From Diabrotica undecimpunctata (taxonomy: Eukaryota > Arthropoda > Insecta > Coleoptera > Chrysomelidae), in contig NC_092806.1 of NCBI RefSeq assembly GCF_040954645.1, positions 127,246,952 to 127,310,951 on the forward strand: DNA of 64,000 nt, given 5' to 3'. The notes below the pieces were generated by a model. The model worked only from the letters and a program-made list of their open reading frames with translations. It searched no databases and was not told where the DNA came from. Positions 43,745-54,890 of the stretch are shown here, piece by piece. The position numbers and the translations under genes were made by a program. Position 1 is the first letter of the stretch. Each line of letters begins with the position of its first letter.

Positions 43745-45030
43745 ATTTTTAAATTTTATTTTAAGTAGATGTGTTGAATCTTGTATCGCTTTACATTCAA
43801 ACAGGGTATCGGAGTCAGCAGGTAACAATCTCAATTTCTCCATTCTGGTTTTACACTGGGACACCCCGACTCGCAGACAATTAAGAGTTCTCCACACAGG
43901 ATAAGAAAGATAACTGATTCAGACGGCGAGTAACAGCTTCTTTCCATTTGGCCAGACGAGTTATTTCTAATGTGTCTTGAAGATGTGTTGATTTGACCAG
44001 AAAGCTTTTCCTCGATTTGAATCTTCCTGCGTTATGCTGGTAATCATGGAGTAGATGTCACAAAACCAGAGTTTATTTTTTTCGTTTCACATATATTGTT
44101 TTGTATTTATTTATACAAAGTATTATTTCTGCTTTCTGGTGGTTGATACTGATAAATAACTGATAAACTGAATAAAAACTGAATTTATTTGTACATTGCT
44201 TACACTGTGTTATATGATCGTTACGACATTCTTTTAATGCTATTGTCATGCGCGCTGTCATCAGCTGACATGCAACGAGCACTTATTTGCCCCACACTTG
44301 TGTATTCTGCAACATATATAGCTACTTCTTTTCAGATACCAGGTGGAGTAATATCTACGATAGGGTAAAGCTTATGTAACGGTGTTGGTCTCAAACATTC
44401 ATTGGTGATTCTTGCTAACTCATTGATAGTTACATCTATGTGTCGAGCGTGAGATGCTTCCTATATTGGCGAGACATATTCGGCAGCAGAAATGCGGAGT
44501 GCAATCTTCGACGTTCTAAAGGTGGAAGGATGTGTGCTCCATTTCTGATTTACAAGCCTGGGGATAATATTATTTCTAGCCGGCTTTTTTCGTTTTAGTT
44601 TCAAACAATGTTCTTTGAATTAAAAAGTGCGATCCAAAGTGTTTCCCAGGTATTTAGAAGTATAGTGTTCAAAGGTCTCATTACACCATTCAATATTCAG
44701 TTTTCTGAAAGCGTCTCTGTTATGAGTTTTTTCAGGGTTTGGCTTAAGTTGTTTGATTCGTAGTATGTGTTGTCATTGTGTTTAGGGTTGTTAGTGTTGT
44801 CTCCACTTCGGCAACAGTTTTTTCTTGTACGATAATAGTTGTACCGCCTGTATATATGAAGGTACTAGTATCTATTGGTATGGGTTGGTTGTTTGTGTAA
44901 ATATTATATACTTAGTATAGTTGCCATTACGCTGCCTTGAGTAAGACCGTTCTTACCTATATCTAAGGCCCCAACATCGATTATCTGATGTCAGGACAGA
45001 TGTTAATGCTGTCAGAACGTGAAAATTAAA
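43745..45030 (-). pseudogene. Jockey-like LINE relic: RT thumb to C-terminal zinc motif
   Basis: The minus strand from about 44960 reads NGLTQGSVMATIL, then IYTNNQPIPIDTSTFIYTGG, where the catalytic YADD is replaced by YTGG. VQEKTVAEVETTLTTLNTMT follows, then YTSKYLGNTLDRT near 44655. STFRTSKIALRISAAEYVSP and NECLRPTPLHKLYPIVDITPP follow near 44300-44530. About 200 bp without similarity (44080-44290) interrupts it. The jockey-type C-terminus resumes at about 44050: RFKSRKSFLVKSTHLQDTLE, LAKWKEA, then VGVSQCKTRMEKLRLLPADS near 43840 and ECKAIQDSTHLL. Stops throughout. Confidence 0.8.
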
Positions 45031-45680
45031 ATTTTCCTTAAGCATTCCTCTTCAGTTCTATTCCCAGATTTACTTTACGTTTAGTCTACCAGCAAAATAA
45101 AAAGATACGTTCATACGGATTCTCTTATTAACGATTTTTACTTAACACCTACCATGACCTTATGTGATGACTACAATTATTTTACTATAAGTATAGTATA
45201 ATAATAACTTTTCTTTGCTTTAATGGCCCGTCTCATGTATCATCATCATTATTGAGTCAACATAGACCTCCCGTAAATAATTCCATTGTTGGAGGACTTC
45301 CTCGATAATGATAAGCATTGTGTATAATGGGTTCATATTAACGCATTTATCCATTATTAGTTTTGTTCTTCTGTTTTTGCTATTTGAGTTTCTTCTTGTC
45401 GTTTGCAATTCTAATTTCTTACTTGCTATTTCTTACTGTTATATTGGTTTTAATGTTTAGCAGGTAATTTATGTAATAGTCTTTTAATTGTTAACTGAGT
45501 TAGACAAAACTCCAATAATGATAATTGTGTCATAACATCAAATCACCAATAAAATCAAAATGATTAGCGTTCATCCAATTGTGTATTAGCTATCTCAACA
45601 AAAAAATCTCTGTTTTGAACCAAAAAAACTATTAATCCACCGGTTTTTACCTTACCCAGATCCACCCCTGCTGACATATA
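45031..45680. other. No gene seen; AT-rich spacer
   Basis: No recognisable coding or repeat signal. Confidence 0.4.
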
Positions 45681-45689
45681 CACACGCGC

Positions 45690-46106
45690 TCTCATCTTCC
45701 TCTCCCCTGCTCGTGTCCTTCGCACCGATAATGGTCGTTGCCTAGCAATGCTGCCACCGGCTCCCAGCTCTCGCTTCCTCTCCCTCTATTGCTCTATTTA
45801 GCTCTGTCTTTCCTCTTCTCCCTCCAGCCTCCCGCCGCCCAAAACTGCCGGCTTCGAGAGTTTTCGTTACCCAAACACTGGTAATTGCATAATTGCGATT
45901 CGCCGTCGTCACTGCCGCCGCCGTCTAGATCCGCCGGGAAATTCCGGGCATTTTCCGAACGGTGTTGCCTGATATGCTGTAATTTTCGTATTTTTAGGGA
46001 AATATGGATAAAACACAAATAGCTGTGTAACGTTTTGTGAGTGTTGTTTTTGTGAACTGCAACTATACTTTCCGAATTTTAAATTCAAACTATAATTTTG
46101 TTAAAG
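45690..46106 (+). promoter_or_regulatory. CpG-rich putative promoter / noncoding first exon of a host gene
   Basis: The stretch 45690-45970 is rich in C, G and CpG (CCGCCGTCTAGATCCGCCGG, TCCCTCCAGCCTCCCGCCGC), unlike everything around it and unlike the elements. It is followed by a non-repetitive AT-rich leader (TTTTGTGAGTGTTGTTTTTG) and a donor-like AAAG|GTACGTGTAAG with the junction at 46106/46107. This layout suits a TATA-less promoter with a spliced 5' UTR, whose coding exons would lie downstream beyond repeats or outside the window. No coding frame is supported; the orientation is inferred from the donor. Confidence 0.4.
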
Positions 46107-47550
46107 GTACGTGTAAGACATATTTGATAAGGGTTTTTATTTATTTCAATTTGAATTTACTTATATAACATACAGAATATTCCCACCAGTGAGGGATTCT
46201 TTTTAATCTGCATGCTATTAGATCTGCATGACAGAATATATGTATTGTTGGAGATGTAATATGGTTTTGACGTGATTTAGCCGTGATTGTAGTTGTATCA
46301 AATTACTTCTATTCATTTATTTTAATTAGTTTAATTTTACAATCTGCTTTGATTTCAGTTCATCAAATAAACTACTTTAAAAAAAAATTGTTGGTAAAAA
46401 ATACTTAAAAATACTGAGATTTATTATTTTAATACCCTAAATCGTATAGTAATAGTTCCAATTTGTCACTATCGATCTACATTGAGTTAAGTTTGATAGA
46501 AGTGTTTTTTTTTGCTGGGGTATTATTTTGTAAGAGATTATAAATCCATGTCAAAGGCTTGAGTGTTTTTCAGTATTTCAATTATAGTGCAGGAATCATT
46601 TTGAGCATTTTGGCACTACTTTTTGATTACTACAAAATCGACTGTTTGCTCTTTTTGCAACTCTGTTATTGACTTTTGGTGCGTTGTTTTAATCCACCAA
46701 ACCAGTTCAACATAAGCAACTGTGGTTCTGACAAGCTAGATGTTATTTTTATATATTTTTACAGAGTCCTTGTTGCTTTAGTAGTGATATTTATGAGGTG
46801 CGCATTCACAGAAATTCCCTTTTAACAGTAACTTAGAGATATTTGACATCTTCCGAGAATGATAGTGTTGTCTCAATTAAATTTGAAATATACCAGTCTT
46901 CTTTGAAGATATAATTTAGGAGATAAAGCAATTGATAGGCCTATTTTCAGTTAGATTTTATTATTTTGTCGGTAAGACCATGTTGTATTCTTGATTCCAA
47001 ACATTTTTTTAAATAAATACTTTATTTTGGAATTTTTACCCTGAAATAATCAGTTTTTTGTTTATTTCTTCAATTATATGCCTTCTTCAGATACTGAATA
47101 CAATAATTAAAACAGACAACAACGGGAAAAACGTTTGACAATGGGAACAACAACAAAAAAAACATCTAAATTACAACCGAATAGCTGCGCATACTTTCTA
47201 TGCCTTACTATCATTGACTCTTCATATGGTCTCTTACGCTCATCGCATTGTTTATTCTTTAAGAAAAGATTTCTTGAATATTCTCCCTTTTCTGTGGTTT
47301 GGTGGTATCCATTCCATAATCGTTTTCGGGAGTATTACCATTATACATTCTCTGGACATGTCCGTACCATACCCTTGCATTACCTGTTGTTAGTGAGCCA
47401 TCAACTTTCAGTCATTGCGAGTTCTCCCTGTGCGGGACACTCCAACTGATCTTCTTAAAGTGTTCATTTAGACTACTTTCCGTACTTGGTTAATATTGAA
47501 ACCTTGTTTACCCTTACGAGTGTAAGGCATTCGAGGTTTTGGAGTAGAAG
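46107..47550. other. No gene seen; possibly intronic
   Basis: AT-rich. A degenerate CTGAAGAAGGC motif (minus strand, near 47090) resembles Penelope-type repeats but lacks the GAAA half. The segment 47130-47550 may be the 3' end of the next LINE relic, but I cannot show it. Confidence 0.35.
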
Positions 47551-47555
47551 CCTCT

Positions 47556-48250
47556 TCAAATGCCAGGGTTCTTGGCCACCGACTTCGCTTCTCTCCAACT
47601 GTTTCCTTGCCGCTTTAGCGCCTTTCCAATCTCACTATTCAACTTCCTTCCTGGTCTGCCTCTTTGTTTTTTGTCCACTACTGCTAGCCTTACTTGCTTC
47701 ACTTTTCTATTATCATCCATACGGACCATATGACCAATCCACGCAAGTTGTCTTTGTTCGACTTTGTCTAAGACCGATAGAACATTACACTGTTCCCGTA
47801 TAAAATCGGTTCTCCATCTATCGCTTCTCGTCACCATCAAAACCGCTCTAAGGTACCGCATTTCACACGCTTGTATCTTACTTGTGTCCGTCACTTAAAG
47901 TTCATGTTTCTAAGCACGGCCACGTATACACTGTTAAATACTTTTATTTTGGTGCTCATACTGATTGTTTAATGTGTAGTAAACTTTAGTCGCATTCATT
48001 ACTCTGTTGTTGATTTCTGGTTCCATGTTTTCCTTCCGCATGTTCAATCGAGCCCAAATATTTGAAATTTTTAGTTTGCTTAATCTGTCTTTAATCTATT
48101 CTGACATAACTTTTTTTCAGGCTTCTTGGAAACTACAGTAATCTCAGTTTTGTCTAGATTGATTTTCATTTTGTATTTATTAAAACCTTCATTCCAAATT
48201 TGCAAACTTTTTTGTAGGTTTTTCTGGCTATTTGGTTAAAAAAAATTTAT
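47556..48250 (-). pseudogene. LINE relic: RT thumb and C-terminal domain
   Basis: The minus strand from about 48190 reads YKMKINLDKTEITVVSKKPE, then IKQTKNFKYLGS near 48070 and NNRVMNATKVYYTLNNQ near 48000. 47556-47894 follows with ACEMRYLRAVLMVTRSDRW, RQLAWIGHMVRMDDNRKVKQ and RGRPGRKLNSEIGKALKR. This is the usual LINE tail region. Frames are broken above 47894. Confidence 0.78.
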
Positions 48251-48309
48251 AAGTAAACACTTCCTCTTGTAAAATGGTATACAATTTTTAAAATTATCCA
48301 AAATGGATT

Positions 48310-48355
48310 TATAAATTTTCAGACGTTTTCGATCAGATCATCATTAATGAAAAAC
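48310..48355 (-). ncRNA. Weak hammerhead-like core
   Basis: On the minus strand AATGATGA, a 3-bp stem (GAT-CTG-ATC) and GAAAACGTC. The first C of CUGAUGA is A, so function is unlikely. The ACGTTTTTC..GAAAACGT flanks resemble the Penelope-type modules at 21.8 and 51.1 kb. Confidence 0.3.
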
Positions 48356-48539
48356 GTCTATAAAGAACTAGCCACATAATGAGGTCAGATGACCCTTACA
48401 TTACATAATTAGAATAACGAACATTATAATTCTTAAGACAGTAAGTCTATGATAATAAATTATATTTTTTAAGAGAACGAACAATTTCCCAGCTCGAAAA
48501 AGGGACCTTACGCCCTGAGAGGTAACAACCAACAGTTGT

Positions 48540-48785
48540 TCCCAACACAATTTCCCTTTTAAATTCTTTTGATACATCTTCGTGCTTCTTTGGCTATTTT
48601 ATCCATTAATGTAACTATACGTACTTTCCATTTTATTCTGGCATTGTTGTTTATTTTTCAAGATTCTCCTCCGTGTAACAGACTACTTTAAATAAGACTT
48701 TGGTAAATATTTTATGTTTTTCTTTTTGTATTTCGTGGCTCCACAGTATTCCGTTCAGGCAGCCTAATGTTCGTCAGTAGACCAG
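48540..48785 (-). pseudogene. LINE C-terminal scrap
   Basis: The minus strand reads LNIYQSLI*SSLLHGGES (compare IYKSLVKSSLLYGAETW), then NARIKWKVRIVTLMDKIAK and KEARRCIKRI. Short and broken. Confidence 0.5.
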
Positions 48786-48789
48786 ATCA

Positions 48790-49929
48790 TAGATATAGGT
48801 AGAGAAAAAATGAACCATATTAACAGATAAAATAATTTGCTAAAAACTGGAAGGACTGGAAGAGACTGATAAAAGCGAAGTAAAAAATGAGAACTATTCA
48901 ATTCCGCTGACCAATATGGAGAATCTTGGGAAAGAAGAAGATTATCAAAATTGTAGGATTATAACTTCTTCTAAACGTAACTAGTAAATTATAACTATTT
49001 TATTTAACGTTTTGGTCCCAAAAGTCGAAAGCCGTTTTCCAAAACCTGGGGGCTGAAAGTGGCTAATTGTACAATTTTGGTTAATTTCTACTAGAATCTT
49101 AATTATAAAATAAATTGCCACCAGAAAATATTTTCAGAACAAATCGATTTCATTGTCGTTTTATAAAATATTTCAATAAGATGTCGATCAAGGTTCCATT
49201 TACCTGAAATATTAACGACAATATAAAGCATTCGAATAATATTCGTGCGCTTTATTTTAGGGTTTGTTACTTTATTGTAGTTTCTCACCTTTATTCATCA
49301 TAATTTAATTTGACAGGACGCTGAACAGCACGAGTTGGAAGTTAGAAACTCATACATTATTCACGTTACTTTGTTTCAAGTTACTTGGCAACATTGTTAA
49401 TACCCTTTGATTAGACGGGGCTAAATTCCCGAAACTTTTGTGGAATTTCGGAGGAAAGGAATAAATGTTTTGTTACAACTTCGTCCCCGTAGACAGAACG
49501 GAATTTGGTGAATTTGGAGTATGTGTTTTGATTAAAACGCTTGCTACCTAGACCGGTATAGCGTGGCGAGAAAATAAATATTAATCAGGTACTCCTTATT
49601 CCTCTTGTTTCCAAATTATTTTAGTGTTGGGTCAGATTTTCGTAGACTTGTCTCTAACGATACAACTTACGACTTGTCTCTAACGAGTATTAGGATTTTC
49701 TCTAACGATTATGCTGTTGTTTACTAAAAATGAAATTTATGTGTTGGTTATAAAACTTGTAGTAATCAGATCTAAAAACTCAGTCTTATCAGAACAGCCA
49801 AGGAGTAAGCACGTTAAATTCTAATTATTTGTTTATCTGTTTTTGCAAAGGCTAAAAACGCGTTTTGTGAATGTGTTTTATTTTAATGATAAACATTGGT
49901 AAGGTACCTTTATTTCAACTAATATCGAC

Positions 49930-49930
<1 letters not shown>
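48790..49930. other. No gene seen; AT-rich spacer
   Basis: CCAAAACGTTAAATAAAATAG on the minus strand near 49010 resembles the end of Penelope-type repeats but is isolated. Confidence 0.35.

Positions 49931-50012
<82 letters not shown>
49931..50012. repeat. (AT)n microsatellite
   Basis: About 40 AT/TA units directly upstream of a LINE ORF1 leader. Confidence 0.95.
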
Positions 50013-50014
<2 letters not shown>

Positions 50015-50075
50015 CCAGTATTTTCTGGCCCCAATTAATTAATATTTTGGCATACAAAATATTAATATCCACATC

Positions 50076-50953
50076 ATGGCATCCTCATCTACGTCAACTC
50101 AACCTAGTTCTGTACCAGACCAACAACCTGTACAACCTAAAAGTTACTCTTCCGTAACCAGACACCCAACTACTAGTGTTTTTCCGTCAAGAAATCAAGC
50201 AATCGTATTTGATGCAATCTTCTTCTTCAAGTGCCATCTCCGCGGCGGAGGTCGGCAATCATCATAGCTATTCGGACTTTTGAGACTGCTGCTCTGAAAA
50301 GTTCATTTGATGTACATCCGTACCACTCTCTCAGGTTGCGCAGCCATGACATTCTACGCCTCCCTATGCTTCTCTTTCCTTGGATCTTTCCCTGCCTAAT
50401 CAGTTGGAGCAAGGTGTATCTCTCCACGTGTAATATGTCCGAGATATTCTAATTTTCTTGTTTTTATTGTATTTAAAATTTCCATTTCTTTGTTCATCCT
50501 TCCCAGAACCTCTTTGTTTGTGACGTGTTCTGTCCATGATATTTTCAGAATTCTTCTGTACACCCATTTGATGCAATAGACAACACTAAAAGTGAAGATT
50601 ACCTTCACAGTTTAAGCCTAATAATTCGACCAATCAATATTATTTTCTGTTCAAGACTATTCAACAGCAGAATATGCTTTTACTTAGCAAATGAAAAATT
50701 GGTCGATGATTTTATTACCAACCACGGAAAAATCAACATTAATCAACAACTCTTACAAGCACGTCGACTAATCACCCCCAGCCAACAACTAGTACTTTCT
50801 AACGTATACCCGTCCATTCCACACTTAAACTTAGAATTTGAACTGCAAGCACTTGGTGTCAAAATTTTGTCACCCCTATCGTTTCTACGGATAGAGACTT
50901 TAAGTCCTGAATTCCAGCATATATTAGGCGGCAAACCTACATATCCCCTTTAA
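50076..50953 (+). pseudogene. Gag-like ORF1 of an RNase H-bearing LINE, split by another LINE
   Basis: ATG at 50076 opens MASSSTSTQPSSVPDQQPVQ, Ser/Gln/Pro-rich, up to QAIVFDAI at 50218. A 347-bp antisense LINE interrupts it. The frame resumes with DNTKSEDYLHSLSLIIRPIN, IICFYLANEKLVDDFITNHG-like text (ICFYLANEKLVDDFI), QARRLITPSQQLVLSNVYPS and ILSPLSFLRIETLSPEFQHI, ending at 50953. The layout resembles ORF1 of I/jockey-type elements. It is collinear with the RNase H relic at 51.27-51.85 kb, though everything between them (endonuclease, RT) is missing. Confidence 0.65.
50219..50565 (-). mobile_element. 5'-truncated LINE, 347 bp, with 12-bp target duplication
   Basis: Flanked by ATTTGATGCAAT (50207-50218, 50566-50577). 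The minus strand carries only the protein C-terminus: VYRRILKISWTEHVTNKEVL, RMNKEMEILNTIKTRKLEYL, then after a frameshift LLQLIRQGKIQGKRSIGRRR and SWLRNLREWYGCTSNELFRA. The 3' tail is (GAA)n next to 50219. Same family as 5071-5200. Confidence 0.93.
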
Positions 50954-51270
50954 CCAACCATACCTTACCCGATTCTTTTTTTATTACTCATGAGGAGACA
51001 TCATATAGAATACAAAATCCACAAGGAAACTAAGTTCCTGTATCTGGCTGTATACCATGTATCACAAAAAATTTATTTAAAATCCTTAATAAAAGGTATA
51101 TAATTAAAACACCCAATCGGGCTACATCAAAAACCGTTTTCGGAATCTATATTTCATCATCAGTGTGTCTAGGTGTACATGTTTTGAGCCACTAAATATT
51201 TGGGTAAAAAAACTGTTTAACTGTATGCGATACTAAAAGTACTAGTTCTGATAGTTAACAAAAATAAAAA
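50954..51270 (-). repeat. Dispersed Penelope-type repeat, inverted copy of the 21.8-kb one
   Basis: The part at 51105-51215 matches 21776-21890 in reverse orientation (shared GGTGTACATGTTTTGAGCCAC, written here in two overlapping words). ATCCACAAGGAAACTAAGTT at 51017 recurs near 37611, suggesting that more of the same repeat family is present. Confidence 0.6.
51130..51172 (-). ncRNA. Hammerhead-like core, diverged
   Basis: On the minus strand CTGATGA (51163-51157), a partly mismatched stem (GAAAT..ATTCC), then GAAAACGG. Same family as the module at 21826-21851, with a decayed stem II. Confidence 0.5.
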
Positions 51271-51851
51271 GGGAAATATCATTATTACAGATTCTCTCAA
51301 CTCAATAATGGCATTAAACCAACTCTACTGTAATCATCCACTACTCCTTCTCATTAAAAAAAAAACTAAAACATTCAGAAAATATGAATATTAAAGTTAA
51401 TTTTATATGGGTACCGTCACATACTGGAATCGAAGGAAACGAGGTCGTAGACAAAATAGCAAAAAATGCACCTACTAACCCAAACGCAGAGGAGAATACG
51501 AAATCTCTTCACACCGACCTGAAAGCATTCATTAAAGAAAAGATTAATTCAATATGGCAGGATACATGGAAGAACTCCCCAACCAAGCTGTACGAAGTTG
51601 ATATTAATCATCAAAAATTCCCAAAATTTAACAATAGAAGAGAACAAGTAACCTTCACTCGCCTCCGGATTGGTCATACTCGGTTAACACACGACTACAT
51701 ACTAAAACGTGCTGATAAACCTGTGTGTGTGTGTGTGTGTGTGTGTGTCTTAACGGTAAAACATTGTTTATTGCAGTGCCCCAAGTATGATGTGCAACGA
51801 AAAATGTATAACATACCGTCAACATTAAATAGTGCTCTTGGAAAAGACTGA
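51270..51851 (+). pseudogene. LINE RNase H domain and C-terminal zinc motif, microsatellite-invaded
   Basis: ITDSLNSIMALNQLY near 51285 is an RNase H motif. The frame 51384-51851 has KVNFIWVPSHTGIEGNEVVD (the VPSH.GI.GNE.AD motif), then TFTRLRIGHTRLTHDYILKR. The family then has a C.CG..LTVKHILLECP zinc motif. Here a (GT)n tract codes VCVCVCVCVC before LTVKHCLLQCPKYDV, so the cysteine spacing is destroyed. Typical of I-clade-like LINEs carrying RNase H. Confidence 0.82.
51722..51748. repeat. (GT)n microsatellite inside a LINE zinc motif
   Basis: Thirteen GT units, in frame, coding Cys-Val repeats. Confidence 0.95.
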
Positions 51852-51899
51852 TACTAAAAATATTTTCGCCTTTCTCAAAGCAAGTTGTTATCAAAAATC

Positions 51900-53525
51900 T
51901 AATATTTTATTTTGTATAGATTTAGGTTTATTTCTAATTTTGTATTGCTATGGTTAATATTCTATTGTTAAGTTCTAACTATGTATCACAATCCATACAC
52001 GCTAATAACCCTGCGTGGTTGATGCGTTATGTAAGGAAAAAAAATATCTAAAAAGACACTGAAGCCTTGAAATTTACTTACTACATTCGTTACAGTAACA
52101 GTAACAAAAAATTTAACAGAATAAGAAATGGCGCACCAAAATAGAACTTTTTTGAGAACTTTTTGCCTCATTTTGATAATGTGAACAAAATATGCAGCCT
52201 ACTACATTCTGTCAAGAGAATTAAAAAAGCATACTGATAGGTTTTGTAATAATTACTTTTCCTATTCGGATCACTTTTTCAAATTTGATACTGCCAATGT
52301 TGTGAACTGTCTCCTTTCTACAACATAAGTAGCGAGACAGACGTTGGAACTGGCTGAGTATGAAGACTTGGATCGAGGAATCCTTCGTCGAAACAATTTC
52401 TAAGTCGAATTGGTAGAAAATAATGTTTGATGAGTTTAAGAGCACTTTATTTTATGTTGTACTATTAGAAAAATACTTTGTTAAAAAACGTATTTAACTA
52501 AAATTAAGTTTATTCCTATTTTTCGGCTATATGCGAAGAGAGTTACGTAGTACTGTGATTGTGATCTTGCCGAGAGAATCCCGAATTGAGACGTGATTGT
52601 AGAATGATTTTTAAGGCATACTGCCCGTAGCGAGGCGCGATTATATAATACATAAATGCACATGCAGCTTCAATTCAACAATTTATAGGCAAAAAGCATA
52701 ATCGCCAAATTCAACGTTTTCAACGGTTGTAACGGGCTTTAACGTATTTTTGTACAGTGGGTTATAATTTCCGCAATAAACCATTTTTTGCCATATATTT
52801 ACGAAAAAATGCGTAAATAAAACAAAGCATAAAGCTGGAAGACTTGTTACCTTTTAAATGAGAACTATAAAAACAATAAAAACTAATGACAGACTTCCAG
52901 GTAGACATTAAGCCTGCCTTTTAGCGAAGGTAAGAAATTCAAATAACAATTGTACGAGCAAGGTGTCTAGTTGGAAAAAAGGTTAAAAAACTTTTTAAAC
53001 TGGTTTTATTTGAGATAAGATATATGGAAAGTAAACAGGATATGTTTTTGTATTTTAATTATTAATTGTAACAGAAAGAATAAAAAATTCTTTATATGTT
53101 AATATGTTTAATAAAAGTCATAGATGTCATCCAATTAATAACAACATTGAATCATCTGTTTAAATTTTTATAATAATTCTCGTTTTAAAATAATTTCATA
53201 TTAATATAATTATTATTTTTAAACATATTTAGTTTATATAATACTTAAATTTACTATGAAATGATATTTATTTATATTTTATTATTAATATTTGATCTGA
53301 ATTTGATAGGTTTGTCATAAGTAAACAACGTATGCTTCTATGCTTTGTTAAAAAGTTAAAAGGTGGCGTTAGGAGCAAACATAATATTTTATTGAATTTG
53401 TTTAAAATATAAAACATAAATAAATAATAAAATCACTTTATTTAATTTTAAATATATTATTTAAATTTTAAAAATACAAGAAACATAGTATGAAGCTCAT
53501 CGCTAGTTTGCAGTACTGCCTACTG
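51900..53525. other. No gene seen; AT-rich spacer
   Basis: Short frames only. Confidence 0.4.
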
Positions 53526-53529
53526 TTTC

Positions 53530-54890
53530 ACTTTTTTTTTTCAGGTCACGGACGCTGTTTTTTTTTTGGTACTCCAAAAGCCGGCTCTGGTTCGAAGTTT
53601 TTTGTAGCTGATCCTCTTCTATCAAGCTCGTCAGCTCTTTCTTTGTCATGTATTCCCCAATGTGAGGAATGGAAATGTTTACAGTTGCACTATTTACCTA
53701 CACTGTACATTACCACTACATTAGATTCCTACATCCGTCTCTTCTGCAGTTGTAGGCCCCTCTATGTACCAGCTATAACCGTGCAGCCTGTGGTTATCTC
53801 CTTCCCATCCCCTTCGTGAAGAGAAGTCTACCTGGAAAGGTCCTTTAGGTCAGAAATCGTCATTCATACGGTATTCCTAATTTTATTTATGATGTTACTG
53901 TGACCTGGTCTCACCATTAGGTTTTCTAGCAGTCTATGATATACCATTGTCGCCCCATCCTTATATCGATGTGCAAAGGAGAAAAGCTTCCATAGCTGCT
54001 GTTGGTTTTACTCTCGCAGTTTCTGTAAATCCAAGCCAAGCAAGTCTCTGCATCTTGCTTAATCTAAGATGGCATTTTTTTGTTACACTTTTGTCACCAT
54101 ACCACTGAAGTATACATATTTAATTGTTGGTTTTACCGCAGTGTTATAAATCCAATATAATATGAGTTCGTTTTTACCTTGAGTGCGTACGGCTACTATT
54201 AAGGTAGTCAACGCTCTCTCAGTTATTCGTTCTAGCTGCTGATTCCAAGTAAACCTCGAGTCTAATATTACCTGAAAGTACTTAACTTCACTCACAGATT
54301 TAGATTTGTAACATTCAGGCAGAGATCTAACTTCGTTTCCCTGGTAAATTTCGTGATATTGGACTTCTCACTTCATAACCCAGGACATGATGTCTGTCGT
54401 TTCTAAGTTTAGCTATCAACGAATCCATGACCAGATTACACAAGAGATGAGATAAAACTCCTCCTGTGGACCTTTGACTACCTATTATGATACTGTATCT
54501 CCCAGTAACGTTGTGTATATCACACAGCCCTTTAGCATGCGCCTATCCTCGGCAGCTTGTTTCATCTGTTTCTTCCAGCTGGATCGTCCTTCTGATTGCT
54601 TTATATCAGGTGATCTCAAATGCTCCCTGTATATCGAGAAATCCACCCAGCATCACCTCTTGGTTTTCCAGAACATATTCCATCCATATTCTAGACTTAG
54701 TTTTTCTACAGTCTTCATTAAAATTGACATAAGAGTTATCGGCCTCAGGAACTTTGCTTTATCCTATCCATTTTTGCTAGGTTTAGGTATAAAAGATACC
54801 CTTATAAGCCTCCATACTCTTGGTATGTACTCCAGTGCTAAGTTAGCCTGTAGTGTAATACATTTTGATTTGATTCCATAATTTACTTAA
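53530..54890 (-). pseudogene. LINE relic with RT and RNase H (R1/LOA-like)
   Basis: The minus strand from 54880 reads ALEYIPRVWRLIRVSFIPKP, then KFLRPITLMSILMKTVEKL, a Trp/Lys-rich broken palm, and STGGVLSHLLCNLVMDSLIA near 54440 (the usual QGGVLSPLLWNLVVD motif). 54083-54295 gives VKYFQVILDSRFTWNQQLE and NTAVKPTIKY. An RNase H end near 53540-53700 follows: SSHWGIHDKERADELDRRGS, then PEPAFGVPKKK. The catalytic ADD box is not recognisable. Many stops. Confidence 0.75.

Noticed and set aside
45794..46018. 74-codon minus-strand frame in the CpG-rich island
   Set aside because: Low-complexity composition and no motif; a promoter or 5' UTR reading fits better.
47080..47110. CTGAAGAAGGC on the minus strand as another hammerhead core
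   Set aside because: The GAAA half and stem II are missing.
53490..53819. 109-codon plus-strand frame after a CAG acceptor-like site
   Set aside because: The minus strand of the same interval reads as LINE RNase H, so the plus frame is a shadow.
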